Positions 1 to 8,559 of a stretch of DNA of 43,117 nucleotides are shown piece by piece. Below the pieces are notes generated by a model, which saw only the letters and a program-made list of their open reading frames with translations, made no database searches and was not told the origin of the DNA. The DNA is from Psychroflexus maritimus. Its GTDB lineage: Bacteria; Bacteroidota; Bacteroidia; Flavobacteriales; Flavobacteriaceae. Position 1 is the first letter of the stretch; each line of letters opens with the position of its first letter. Location of the stretch: NCBI RefSeq assembly GCF_011089875.1, contig NZ_JAANAS010000042.1, positions 1 through 43,117 of the forward strand. Reading direction: 5' to 3'. Position numbers and translations under genes: made by a program.

Positions 1-29
1 AGGTACTATCTTTAAATCCAAACATTTTT

Positions 30-1214
30 TTAATTTTCAACCATAATTTTTTTATCTTTGATTTTACCGAGAGGAAGCATACTTTGATCACTCACTGGAT
101 GTTTACCTTGTATAGCCAAACTTTTTGTTTGGCTATTTTTTTCGCCTCTTTCAGAGGCGTACCGAGAGGAAAGCTCCTTCTCCTCCTCTTGGATATTTTT
201 ATTTCCTTTATTTTGATAATTAATATCAAAGGGTTCGTTTTTTTTCCACAAGTAATAAATTGTTAACAATAATTTTTTTTGAACAGCGACAATACCTTTC
301 ATTTTGATGCCTGTTCTTTCATAAACTCTAAGGTAAAGGTTCTTAAAAACTGTCCCTTCTGAACCTATTGCTATTAACGATGGCATGTGTAAAATTCGTC
401 TAATCCTTGAGTTTCCCTTTTTCGATATTTTTGTCTTGCCTTTATGAGAACCTGATTGATTTTCTACAACATCATACCCAGAATAACTCACTAGTTGCTT
501 GTAATTTTTAAACAGATTAAATCCATTTGTTTCTGCTATAACAGTAGCTACAGAAAGTATTGATAATCCTCTAACTGTGCAAATATTCTCTACTTTTAAT
601 TTTAGCTCCTCATCACTTTTTATGACTTCTTCGATAGCAATTTCTGTCTTTGTTTTTTGCTTTTCTAAGAAACGTATATGGCTTTTCATTTGCTTAATCA
701 CATGCTTGTTTGATAAAGCTGATTGTTCTTCTGCATGTAGCTTATTCTTTTCTACCGTAATCGATTCCTGAATGGATTGATACTGTCGTGTTAAAGACCT
801 TAGGCTTACAAAAACATCTTTAGGTCTAATCCATTGAGATAAATTTTGTTCTGCCCCCATTTGTGCCAAACCTTTAGCGTCTATTTTATCATTCTTACTT
901 TTTAAGCCAATAGATTGTAAATACTTTTTTGCTTTGTTTGGTAAAATAATAGAAACTCTATACCCTGCATCATCTAGATAATAAGCAAGTTCTTCGTGAT
1001 AAACACCAGTAGCTTCTAAGCTAACAACTATTGGAATAGACTCTTTTTTTGTCCATTTATCAATCCATTTTACTAGCTTTAAAAAGCCTGCTTTTGAATT
1101 AGAAACACTACAAGAAGACTTAACCTTCACGCTTTGATTACAGTCTATCGTGCTTATACAAGCATCTACTTTTTTACTTGACACATCAAGACCTACTGAA
1201 AATTTTAAATTCAT
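30..1214 (-). mobile_element. IS110-family transposase (DEDD recombinase)
   Basis: This is a transposase of the IS110 family, which moves DNA through a RuvC-like DEDD domain plus a C-terminal serine domain. Counting from the ATG at 1214 (394 aa), the acidic residues fall at D10 (GLDVSS), E67 (SLEATG), D109 and D112 (KNDKIDAKG). The C-terminal Transposase_20-type domain lies at about residues 212-300, with a Ser/Gly-rich stretch (NQSGSHKGKTK) that should hold the catalytic serine. I chose the start at 1214 because the family consensus begins at MNLKFSVGLD; the reading frame stays open upstream to an ATG at 1280. The C-terminal tail after about residue 330 is polar and low in complexity. Only 29 bases lie beyond the stop, so the downstream IS end is probably outside the window. 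The frame is intact, so the element may be active. Confidence 0.93.
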
Positions 1215-1280
1215 AATAAAAGTATTTTTTGCGTAATAATCATTAAAATTTTTCTCTAAGACTTTGCTCATGTAATACAA

Positions 1281-1570
1281 TATCTATAACTAAATTATAG
1301 TATTTAGGTACTATTGAATCTTTAAGAAAAAGACTAGGATAGATTTGCCTTTATCAGCATTATCAATCAATGATTGTAACTAGCCCGCAAACAATTTGCT
1401 ACCCTAGCTTTAATGATTTAACTGTTTAAAAATACAAAGATATGAGCCCGTAAAGTGAGCTAATTTAGTAGTATTGCCTTGGAAAAGCGACCCAAAGGAA
1501 GCTCTTGGAAAGGCTTATACTACTTATTAGCGCACTGCGGACTTGTAGCGGACAGCCCGTTAAAACGCCC
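1281..1570 (-). ncRNA. Candidate IS110 non-coding end (possible bridge RNA)
   Basis: The 343 bases between the transposase and mnmE hold no gene but have visible secondary structure. One hairpin nests GCAAA (1387-1391) with TTTGC (1395-1399) inside CTAG (1380-1383) and CTAG (1404-1407). A longer stem pairs AGTAGTAT plus GCCTT (1467-1480) with AAGGC plus ATACTACT (1510-1524) around a loop of about 30 nt. IS110-family elements encode a bridge RNA in a non-coding end next to the transposase gene, and this is the only long non-coding stretch available here. The strand and limits are inferred. I cannot place the IS boundary, and part of the sequence near 1530-1565 may be ordinary host intergenic DNA. 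Confidence 0.4.
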
Positions 1571-1612
1571 TAATTAAATAGAATAAATTGAATGCACAAT
1601 CTTAGTTTTTAG

Positions 1613-1620
1613 TAATTTTG
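1613..1620 (+). promoter_or_regulatory. mnmE promoter, TAnnTTTG -7 box
   Basis: The box reads TAATTTTG and matches the Bacteroidota -7 consensus. A TTG that could act as the -33 element sits at 1588-1590. The mnmE ATG begins only four bases after the box, so a transcript from this promoter would have almost no 5' leader. Confidence 0.5.
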
Positions 1621-1624
1621 TGGC

Positions 1625-3034
1625 ATGAATAAAAACGATTGTATTATTGCTTTAGCAACTCCCAACGGAAGCGGGGCGATTGGTGTAGTGAGAGTGAGTG
1701 GGAGTGAGGCTATTGAGTTAGTGAATCCGGTGTTTTTCCCGAAGGGGAAGACCTCTTTGTTGGAACAGAAATCGCATAGCTTACAACTGGGGGTGATTAA
1801 AGATGGAGAACGAATTTTAGATGAAGTTTTGGTTTCAGTTTTTCGTGGAAATCGCTCTTATACGGGGGAGCCAGTGGTAGAAATTTCATGCCACGGAAGT
1901 GCTTTTATTTTGAAGGAAATGATACAGTTATTGATTCGGAAAGGGGGGCGAGCCGCTGAACCTGGCGAATTTACCCTACGTGCTTTTGTCAACGGCAAAA
2001 TGGATTTGAGCCAGGCAGAAGCGGTAGCCGATTTAATTGCATCTGAAAATGCGGCAAGTCATCAATTGGCCATGCAACAAATGCGGGGCGGTTTTGCCAA
2101 TGAACTGAGTCAGTTGCGAAAACAATTACTCAATTTTGCTTCGTTAATTGAATTGGAATTAGATTTTTCTGAAGAGGATGTTGAATTTGCTAATCGCGAT
2201 GAGTTTCAGGCTTTAGTGATGAAAATTCAGAAAACTTTACAGCGATTAATTGATTCATTTTCAGTAGGGAATGTCCTGAAAAAAGGCATTCCAGTAGCCA
2301 TTGTAGGCGAACCCAATGTTGGGAAATCGACTTTATTGAATGCGCTTTTGAACGAAGAACGAGCTATTGTAAGTGATATTGCAGGAACTACGCGAGATAC
2401 GATTGAAGATGAGATTTCGATTAAGGGAATTGGATTTCGATTTATTGATACGGCGGGGATTAGAGAAACTGAAGACACTATTGAAGGCTTAGGAATTCAG
2501 CGTACTTTCGAAAAAATAGAGCAATCGCAAGTCGTTGTTCACTTACTTAATACCACTTTGCTTTTTGAAGACGGAAAACTTCATGAAGGACATTTGACTA
2601 GCATTAAAAAAGCGGTAACTGATTTAAATGAGAAATTTCCAAATCGTCCTTATCTTTTGATTGCCAATAAAGCAGATTTATTAACGCCTGACCAAAAAGT
2701 GGAGTTAGCAATTCATTTTGAAAAGCTTTTATTTTTATCGGCTAAGGAAAAAGAGGGGGTAGCGGAATTGCAAAACAAGTTATTGGAATTTGTAGATACA
2801 GGCGCCTTGCAAAATCAAGATGCAATTGTCACTAATTCGCGTCATTACCAAGCCTTATTAGGTGCATTAGAAGAAATTAATCGCGTACAAGAAGGATTAA
2901 CCGCTGGATTGACTTCAGATTTGTTGGCCATTGATATCAGGCAATGCCTTTACCATATTGGTGAAATTACTGGAGAAGTGACCAACGATGAAATTTTAGG
3001 GAATATTTTTGCTAATTTTTGTATTGGGAAGTGA
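1625..3034 (+). CDS. mnmE: tRNA modification GTPase MnmE (TrmE)
   Basis: MnmE works with MnmG to put the 5-carboxymethylaminomethyl group on U34 of certain tRNAs, using GTP hydrolysis and a folate-derived one-carbon unit, in the cytoplasm. The 469-aa length is normal. The N-terminal folate-binding domain covers about residues 1-120. The inserted G domain shows the P-loop GEPNVGKST (228-236), DTAG (275-278) and NKAD (348-351). The protein ends in CIGK, the family signature whose cysteine is conserved. It stands alone, between an IS110 element upstream and a RAYT remnant downstream, but it is intact. Its base composition looks richer in G than that of the genes further right, which I judged by eye only. 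Confidence 0.98.
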   Translation: MNKNDCIIALATPNGSGAIGVVRVSGSEAIELVNPVFFPKGKTSLLEQKSHSLQLGVIKDGERILDEVLVSVFRGNRSYTGEPVVEISCHGSAFILKEMIQLLIRKGGRAAEPGEFTLRAFVNGKMDLSQAEAVADLIASENAASHQLAMQQMRGGFANELSQLRKQLLNFASLIELELDFSEEDVEFANRDEFQALVMKIQKTLQRLIDSFSVGNVLKKGIPVAIVGEPNVGKSTLLNALLNEERAIVSDIAGTTRDTIEDEISIKGIGFRFIDTAGIRETEDTIEGLGIQRTFEKIEQSQVVVHLLNTTLLFEDGKLHEGHLTSIKKAVTDLNEKFPNRPYLLIANKADLLTPDQKVELAIHFEKLLFLSAKEKEGVAELQNKLLEFVDTGALQNQDAIVTNSRHYQALLGALEEINRVQEGLTAGLTSDLLAIDIRQCLYHIGEITGEVTNDEILGNIFANFCIGK

Positions 3035-3227
3035 TTTTTAGACTAATTTTTTCTTTGGTTTATCGAATCAACTTGAGAAATGCGAGTTGATTTGAGATGT
3101 TGATAGTTGTGGTTTTTAAATCTTAAAATGTCATGCGTATTGAATTAACGCTTTGGTTTTCAGATTGAATGAAAATAATTTATTAAATTCGAGTTTTGAA
3201 TACAACTAGCTTATACACCTATTATTT

Positions 3228-3899
3228 ATGTCCAATTAAAATCCTAAATACCATCACCGCAGATCTATCCGCTTAAAAGGATACGATTATACGCAAGAAG
3301 GATTGTACTTTATTACGCTTTGCATACAAGACCGAGAACCTATTTTTGGCGAAATCAAAAATGGCGAAATGCAGCTAAACGCTTTCGGAAAAATAGCCGA
3401 TCATGAATGGCTCAACACTCCAAACATAAGAGATAACGTATCGCTTCATGAACACATCATCATGCCTAACCACATGCATGGCATCTTAGAAATCACCTTT
3501 CAAAAGAGCAACACCCCAGAAATCGGCGCATTCAAATCCCCTTCGCAAAGCATCGGATCAATTATTCGCGGCTATAAAATAGCCACGATAAAAAGGATTA
3601 AGGATTTAATTAAAAATTCTAATTCGGGCGAATTAAAAGAGGGAGATAAAAAGGAAAATTATAGTACGGGCGAATTGCAATTCGCCCCACCGGCGCAATT
3701 CGCCCCACCGGCGCAATTCGCCCCAACAGAGGGATTCGCCCCAACGGCGACAAAAAAAATCATTAATTTAGATTTCAAAATATGGCAACGGAATTATTAC
3801 GAGCATATCATTCGCAATGAAAGGGCTTTTCGAAACATATCAAATTATATCATCAAAAATCCTAAGCAATGGGGAAAGGATAAATTTTATAAATCATAA
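3228..3899 (+). pseudogene. REP-associated tyrosine transposase (RAYT), broken at codon 4
   Basis: This is a Y1/HUH-type transposase of the TnpA_REP (RAYT) family, single-strand nucleases linked to REP palindromes. The HUH motif is in MPNHMHGI and the likely catalytic tyrosine is in the stretch WQRNYYEHIIRNE near the C-terminus. Family members normally begin with a segment like HHRRSIRLKGYDY, and that segment is present in frame from 3252. However, the ATG at 3228 is followed by a TAA at 3237-3239 (codon 4, one C-to-T change from CAA). The open frame after it has no ATG before the conserved core; a TTG at 3303 would cut off the conserved N-terminal segment. The gene is therefore probably inactive, unless an unusual start is used after the stop. 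The middle carries a proline-rich repeat (FAPPAQFAPPAQFAP) made by embedded REP-like DNA. Confidence 0.8.
3668..3742 (+). repeat. REP-like palindrome and short tandem repeats inside the RAYT frame
   Basis: GGGCGAATTGCAATTCGCCC at 3668-3687 is a perfect 20-base palindrome. It runs into three near-copies of an 18-base unit built on CAATTCGCCCCACCGGCG. A related half-site, TTCGGGCGAATT, lies near 3622. The unit length is a multiple of three, so the reading frame stays open and codes the repeated FAPPAQ peptide. Confidence 0.85.
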
Positions 3900-4159
3900 T
3901 AAGAACACTATATTTTCGTGAACTAAAGAGTTATGATTTAACTATCAAAAAGTTAGCAGAAGAGCTGAAAAGAAGAAGAATGGTGAAAACAATATTTTTA
4001 TATTAAAGAAGAGTATAAAATAAGTGGAAATATTTTGATTTAATTAGACAAGAATAAACGATTTTAAAGAGTTAGAATATATAACAAGTAAATTGAATTT
4101 AGAAGCTAAGATAAATTAGTATTTAAGCATTAATATTTTTTTTAAACACTGATTTATTC
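3900..4159. other. Non-coding AT-rich stretch
   Basis: There is no convincing gene between the RAYT stop and the epimerase promoter. A 34-codon open stretch at 3902-4006 reads like the charged, helical end of a protein (KKLAEELKRRR) but has no proper start, so it may be a remnant. The rest is AT-rich with no structure I can support. Confidence 0.4.
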
Positions 4160-4167
4160 TATATTTG
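4160..4167 (+). promoter_or_regulatory. Promoter of the epimerase leader, TAnnTTTG -7 box
   Basis: TATATTTG matches the Bacteroidota -7 consensus. I see no clear TTG at the usual distance upstream. The box overlaps an inverted repeat, TTTGTGCT (4164-4171) with AGCACAAA (4179-4186), which could be an operator or the 5' hairpin of the transcript. The gene start lies 180 bases downstream. Confidence 0.45.
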
Positions 4168-4240
4168 TGCTCATTATAAGCACAAATTTTAGCAATATTA
4201 ATTTAAATTAAATGAGCTCTATATAAGGCTTTTTTAGAGT

Positions 4241-4267
4241 GGGAATTATTCTTGGTAATTCCCTTTT
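4241..4267 (+). terminator. Terminator-like hairpin within the epimerase leader
   Basis: GGGAATTA (4241-4248) pairs perfectly with TAATTCCC (4256-4263) across a 7-base loop, followed by TTTT. It lies between the promoter box at 4160 and the ATG at 4347, so it would end or attenuate transcription before the gene, or end a separate small RNA of about 95 nt. Confidence 0.5.
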
Positions 4268-4346
4268 AAAAAAATCTAAAACAATATTTTATTTAAGCTT
4301 CTGTAGATTTACATTTTATATTCGTTTCTAATTAATTTTAAAAATT

Positions 4347-5309
4347 ATGAAAAACAACATAGCATACAACAATTTTTTAATAACCGGAGGAGCTGGCTTT
4401 ATAGGAAGTAATATTGTTGAACACTTACTCAGTAATAATTGCCCACGGGTAGTTGTTTTAGATAACCTTTCTAACGGTTATTACAAGAATATTAAAGAGT
4501 TTGAAAGTCATCCGAATTTTGAGTTTATAGAAGGAGATATCCGTGATTTATCAATTTGTAAAAAAGCTATGCAAGGAATTGATATTGTTTTACATCAAGC
4601 TGCTTTAGGCTCTGTTCCACGCTCTATTAATGATCCAATTTCTTCTAATGAAGTAAATGTTTCAGGTTTTTTAAATATGCTTGTAGCTCAAAAAGAATCG
4701 AAAAGCGTAAAACGATTGGTGTATGCAGCTTCTTCATCTACTTATGGTGATTCTAAGGCTCTGCCAAAAGTAGAGAAAAACATAGGCAAACCACTTTCGC
4801 CTTATGCGGTCACCAAATACGTTAATGAGCTTTATGCTGATGTGTTTGCGAAAACTTACGGAATTGAAATTATTGGCTTGCGTTACTTTAATGTTTTCGG
4901 ACCTAAACAAAGTCCAAATGGCGCTTATGCGGCAGTAATTCCATTATTCATGCAAGCTTTAAAAGACGAAAAAGCACCTACTATTAACGGTGATGGCGAA
5001 CAAACGCGGGATTTTACCTTTGTTGAAAATGCCATTCAAGCAAATATAAAAGCTGCTTTCGCTCCAAAAGAAGCTATTAATGAAGTTTATAATGTAGCCT
5101 ACGGAGAACGTATTAGCTTGAACCAATTGTGGAGCGACTTAAAAGAAATATCTGGCGTAGAAGTAGAAGCTAATTATGGTCCACCAAGACAAGGCGATGT
5201 GCGAGATTCCTTAGCGGATATTTCTAAAGGAAGAGAATTATTAAATTATCAACCTAAATTTTCAGTAAGAGAAGGATTAAAAATAACTTGGAAAAAATTT
5301 AATCAATAA
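4347..5309 (+). CDS. NAD-dependent UDP-GlcNAc 4-epimerase-like protein (WbpP/TviC type)
   Basis: This is a short-chain dehydrogenase of the extended sugar-epimerase family, 320 aa. It has the Rossmann motif GGAGFIG (14-20), the catalytic pair Y153/K157 in SPYAVTKY, and a serine run (ASSSTYGD, about 128-135) that provides the third catalytic residue. The segment QAALGSVPRSI resembles the UDP-N-acetylhexosamine 4-epimerases WbpP and TviC more than classic GalE. It probably interconverts UDP-GlcNAc and UDP-GalNAc, or the matching uronic acids, for surface polysaccharide. No glycosyltransferase or polymer gene is next to it, so the polymer is unknown. The substrate is inferred from motif similarity alone. 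Confidence 0.85.
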   Translation: MKNNIAYNNFLITGGAGFIGSNIVEHLLSNNCPRVVVLDNLSNGYYKNIKEFESHPNFEFIEGDIRDLSICKKAMQGIDIVLHQAALGSVPRSINDPISSNEVNVSGFLNMLVAQKESKSVKRLVYAASSSTYGDSKALPKVEKNIGKPLSPYAVTKYVNELYADVFAKTYGIEIIGLRYFNVFGPKQSPNGAYAAVIPLFMQALKDEKAPTINGDGEQTRDFTFVENAIQANIKAAFAPKEAINEVYNVAYGERISLNQLWSDLKEISGVEVEANYGPPRQGDVRDSLADISKGRELLNYQPKFSVREGLKITWKKFNQ

Positions 5310-5324
5310 GCTACACAAAACCCT

Positions 5325-5594
5325 TTATTTTTGAGATTTTCTATAAAAAAATTCATTAAAAGGCCAGATGATGAAGAAGTAAAATAATACACCTGCTAGG
5401 CTCAAAAAAACAAAAGCGGTTAAACATTGTGAACTAAAGAAACTGGTTTTTATTTCGCCAGATAAGTAATAGTTAATAATGCAATAAAATAAAAAAATAA
5501 TTAACCCAAATCCAAAACCGTGATACAAGGAATAAGACCTACGGCCTTTTTTCCTTGTATTTTCCCAGTCTTTAATAAAGGTTGATTTTTTCAA
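5325..5594 (-). CDS. Small membrane protein of unknown function
   Basis: This 89-aa protein has a basic N-terminus and two hydrophobic segments, at about residues 27-44 (FGFGLIIFLFYCII) and 59-77 (LTAFVFLSLAGVLFYFFII). It should lie in the inner membrane as a hairpin. I do not recognise the family. Its ATG begins one base after the stop of the NlpE-like lipoprotein gene, so the two are probably co-transcribed and translationally coupled, with the lipoprotein first. Confidence 0.7.
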   Translation of the reverse strand: MKKSTFIKDWENTRKKGRRSYSLYHGFGFGLIIFLFYCIINYYLSGEIKTSFFSSQCLTAFVFLSLAGVLFYFFIIWPFNEFFYRKSQK

Positions 5595-5595
5595 A

Positions 5596-6030
5596 TTAGT
5601 TAATTCGATTTAAATAATATTGATTCATTTCTCCCTCCCTTAGTTCTCTACCTTCAAAATTAAGCATTAATAGTCCTTGGTCTTTTAGCTTAAAACGCCA
5701 GTTATTTTTTTCAGAATAAAAAATTAGAACATTTTCTTTCAAGGCATAATTTCCCTCTTCAAAATAAGTATCCCCAGAACTAGAAGATTTAGCGTATTTT
5801 AAGTAATATTGTTTTTTGTCTAATGCGATTTTAAAATAAATCATCTCGCAATCATCACATGGAAGTTCGCCACTGTATTCTCCGTAATAATCTACTAATT
5901 GCTCTTTTTCGTAAGCATCTATTTCTTCTTGCTCAGCTGGTTTTTTCTTAGTTGCCTCAGTTTGTTTTTTATCACTTTCACAAGCAATTAGCGTAATAAA
6001 AGCCATAAATAGTAAAGTAACTTTTCTCAT
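5596..6030 (-). CDS. NlpE-like copper/surface-sensing lipoprotein
   Basis: The protein (144 aa) begins with a lipoprotein signal peptide whose lipobox LIAC puts the lipidated cysteine at C17. A lysine/glutamate-rich linker follows, then an NlpE N-terminal-like beta-barrel domain with the hallmark GELPCDDCEM (CxxC at C58 and C61) and the following strand MIYFKIAL. In Escherichia coli NlpE binds copper and reports surface contact to CpxA; no Cpx genes are visible here, so only the fold and location should be carried over. The distal NlpE domain is absent, as in many Bacteroidota homologues. It has its own promoter box upstream. Confidence 0.82.
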   Translation of the reverse strand: MRKVTLLFMAFITLIACESDKKQTEATKKKPAEQEEIDAYEKEQLVDYYGEYSGELPCDDCEMIYFKIALDKKQYYLKYAKSSSSGDTYFEEGNYALKENVLIFYSEKNNWRFKLKDQGLLMLNFEGRELREGEMNQYYLNRIN

Positions 6031-6051
6031 AAATTAAGTTTTATAATTCTC

Positions 6052-6059
6052 AAATTTAG
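6052..6059 (-). promoter_or_regulatory. Promoter of the NlpE-like gene, TAnnTTTG box
   Basis: On the minus strand the box reads TAAATTTG, with a TTG (6079-6081) exactly 19 bases upstream, which fits the Bacteroidota TTG/TAnnTTTG arrangement well. It lies 21 bases before the ATG. Confidence 0.62.
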
Positions 6060-6161
6060 TAAAATATTTTAGTTTATTCAATATCAATCAGAATTCAGTT
6101 GTTTTTTTTGCTGATTCATGCCAGCAAAAAATTCGTACTAGGTCTTCAAAGAATTGACGAA

Positions 6162-7823
6162 TTAATAGGCGAATTTTTTCTTTCTTCGCCTTATTAATAA
6201 GCCTCCAAAAACAAATAAAAAGGCTAGCGGAGCAATAAGATTAAATAGAGCCCAAAAGTAATTAGACTTCGCTAAAACTTCATCACTAATAGGAGTTAAA
6301 ATAACAGGTTTGTTTCGCAAAGCCAATAAGGCATCATCATCCAATAAAAAATTAACGGTATTCATTAAGAAGGTTTTGTTTCCATAGGTTTCTCCTGTAA
6401 ACGGCTGAAAACCTAATTCTTCGGGTTGATTTCTTCGTAACTTATTTTTCACCACATCACCATCGCTAATTACCACTTGTTGGGTAGGTAAACTTTTGTC
6501 TAAGTGGTTGGGGTTTTCAAAAGGCAGAACTCTGTTTTTATAAAGCGATTTAAATTCGCCTTCCAATAAAACCGCTAAGGCTTGATTAGGCTTAGTATAA
6601 GTTGAAAAATTAGGTTCTTTTTCAATAAGGTTTAAACTAATTTCTCGGGGAACACCTTCTAATTTAGTGAGTTCGGAAGAGTGGAGTAGTACAGTTTGAT
6701 TAATGTCTGTTTTTAATAAATCAATAGGGTTAGCGAAATCAAATTGAACGCGCTCAATAGCACTAGTTATAGGGTGATTACCTGCTGGCGCTGCCAAGGG
6801 TTTATACATCCATGGAAAAGGATTAAATTGAGCCTGACTTCCGCTTCCTTGTGCTAAAATTATAGGCGCAGAATACAAATCATTTACTAACTGAGGATTA
6901 ATTCTAACGCCATAATTAAAAAAGAAGTCGTATAAATCTAATTCTTTTGGAAAAGCTAAAGTGCTACCAGATTTTTTTAAACTGTCTTGTTCGGCAGTGA
7001 CTTGTTCTACAAGCCACAAAGCTTTTCCTCCTTGCATTAAGTATTGGTCTAACGCATATTTTTCTTTTTCGCTATATTTTTTTTCGGGCTTTGCATCAAT
7101 AATCAAATCAAACTCATTTAATTGCTCAAGTGTTTTATTGGGTTCATTTTCAATGCTTCTTAAGGTAAATGGCGCAATAAGGTAATAATCTCGTAAACTT
7201 CTAAAAAAATCGGCTATATACTTGTCTTCCAATTGCCCTTTTCCTTTAAGAACAGCAATTTTCTTGCTTCTTTCTTTCACAAGTTTACGAAGTCCATCAC
7301 TAAAAGCATACTCTAAATGCTGAATAGAAGCCGTTAGCATTTCTTCAGTTTCGGCACCAATCTTTTTCTTTAGTAAAGGTAGGGGAAATTTTTCTCCTTG
7401 GTAGGAAGCTTCAGCCCATGGAAAAACTATTCGTTCGGTAACTTTTCCATTTTCAGCAATATTTACTCGCTCAGGAGTCATTCCTTGCTCATAAAATTTT
7501 TTTGCTATTTCTGTAGCATCTTCTCCGTCTTCAACAGGATTGACAAATTGAAAACTTATGTTAGGATTTTGTGCTTTGTATTCTTCAAGTAAGTAGCGGG
7601 TTTCTAACTGAAGTTGCTTGAATGTAGAAGGTAAATCTCCTGCTAAATAAACTTTGATTTTTAAAGGTTGATTTACTTCGGAAAGTAAACTTTTTGATGC
7701 TTCAGAAATACTGTACCGTTGATCTATGGTAAAATCAAATCGAGCAAACTTATTGGCGGCTAAAAAGTTAATCAACACCAAACCAATAACCACTATTATT
7801 AATTGTTGAATAGACTTTTTCAT
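6162..7823 (-). CDS. gldG: Gliding-motility ABC transporter auxiliary protein GldG
   Basis: GldG pairs with the GldF permease and the GldA ATPase in a transporter tied to gliding and surface functions in Flavobacteriia; its cargo is not known. The 553-aa protein has an N-terminal membrane anchor (about residues 7-24), a long periplasmic part of the ABC_transp_aux type with the conserved start FDFTIDQRYSISEASKSLL, and a C-terminal membrane segment (about 525-545) followed by a basic tail RRRKKK. It begins one base after the gldF stop, the usual order. No gldA is in the window, in keeping with Flavobacterium, where gldA is encoded elsewhere. Confidence 0.95.
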   Translation of the reverse strand: MKKSIQQLIIVVIGLVLINFLAANKFARFDFTIDQRYSISEASKSLLSEVNQPLKIKVYLAGDLPSTFKQLQLETRYLLEEYKAQNPNISFQFVNPVEDGEDATEIAKKFYEQGMTPERVNIAENGKVTERIVFPWAEASYQGEKFPLPLLKKKIGAETEEMLTASIQHLEYAFSDGLRKLVKERSKKIAVLKGKGQLEDKYIADFFRSLRDYYLIAPFTLRSIENEPNKTLEQLNEFDLIIDAKPEKKYSEKEKYALDQYLMQGGKALWLVEQVTAEQDSLKKSGSTLAFPKELDLYDFFFNYGVRINPQLVNDLYSAPIILAQGSGSQAQFNPFPWMYKPLAAPAGNHPITSAIERVQFDFANPIDLLKTDINQTVLLHSSELTKLEGVPREISLNLIEKEPNFSTYTKPNQALAVLLEGEFKSLYKNRVLPFENPNHLDKSLPTQQVVISDGDVVKNKLRRNQPEELGFQPFTGETYGNKTFLMNTVNFLLDDDALLALRNKPVILTPISDEVLAKSNYFWALFNLIAPLAFLFVFGGLLIRRRKKKFAY

Positions 7824-7824
7824 A

Positions 7825-8556
7825 TTAGTTTTTTAATTTTTCTATGCGTTGATAGGTAATCAATAAAAACAAAAAGCTAACCGAAAGCATAAATAAAACA
7901 TTTCGTGTATCTGCCACACCGCGACTTAAACTAGCAAAATGGTAATGCAAACTAAGGTATTCTAGACTATAAATTTCTGAGCCAAATAGTTGAAATGTGC
8001 TAATGCCGTGAAATGCATAGAATAAAATCAAACAAGTTACAACCCCCACTAAAAAGCTAGTAATTTGATTACTGGTGAAGCTTGAAGTTAACAATGAAAT
8101 AGCTGTAAAGCAGCTGATTAATAAAATTAAACCTAAATAGCCTAAACCAATAGCTCCATAATCTATTAAATTAGAGCTCTCAGCTATTTGCGAAAGGCTA
8201 AAGATATAAAATAAACTTGGCAATAAAGCAAAAATACCTAAGACTAAATGCCCTAAAAACTTACCTAAAACCAATTGCCAGGTGGTGATGGGTTGTGTGA
8301 AGATAATTTCTATGGTTCCTCGTTTAATTTCTTCTGAAAAGCTTTTCATAGCCATAGCAGGAACAATAAAGATAAATAACCAGGAACTGAGTTCAAAAAA
8401 ATTGACTAGTTGGGCGTAACCTGATTCAAAAATATTAAAATCGTTATTAATCCACCACAAAAACAAAGCGTTCATCATTAAGTAAACACCAACAATAATG
8501 TACCCTAACGGATTAGTGAAAAAACTTTGTAATTCCTTATAAAATATAGCTTTCAT
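7825..8556 (-). CDS. gldF: Gliding-motility ABC transporter permease GldF
   Basis: GldF is an ABC-2-type permease of 243 aa with six hydrophobic segments spread along its length and the cytoplasmic stretch KSFSEEIKRGTIEIIFTQP, typical of this group (the conserved E and the TQP turn that contact the ATPase). It sits in the inner membrane. The gene starts four bases after the stop of the ABM-domain gene and is followed directly by gldG, so all four minus-strand genes from 9689 to 6162 look like one transcript. Confidence 0.95.
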   Translation of the reverse strand: MKAIFYKELQSFFTNPLGYIIVGVYLMMNALFLWWINNDFNIFESGYAQLVNFFELSSWLFIFIVPAMAMKSFSEEIKRGTIEIIFTQPITTWQLVLGKFLGHLVLGIFALLPSLFYIFSLSQIAESSNLIDYGAIGLGYLGLILLISCFTAISLLTSSFTSNQITSFLVGVVTCLILFYAFHGISTFQLFGSEIYSLEYLSLHYHFASLSRGVADTRNVLFMLSVSFLFLLITYQRIEKLKN

Positions 8557-8559
8557 AAA

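Noticed and set aside
3066-3092. AATCAACT / AGTTGATT hairpin after mnmE as a terminator
   Set aside because: The stem is weak and no T-run follows it.
3902-4006. A 34-codon open stretch after the RAYT gene
   Set aside because: It looks helical and charged but has no ATG or ribosome site and I recognise no family; at best a remnant.
6104-6131. Ten-base-pair hairpin TTTTTTGCTG / CAGCAAAAAA as a gldG terminator
   Set aside because: The T-run precedes the stem and the A-run follows it in both reading directions, the reverse of a terminator. It may be chance in AT-rich DNA.
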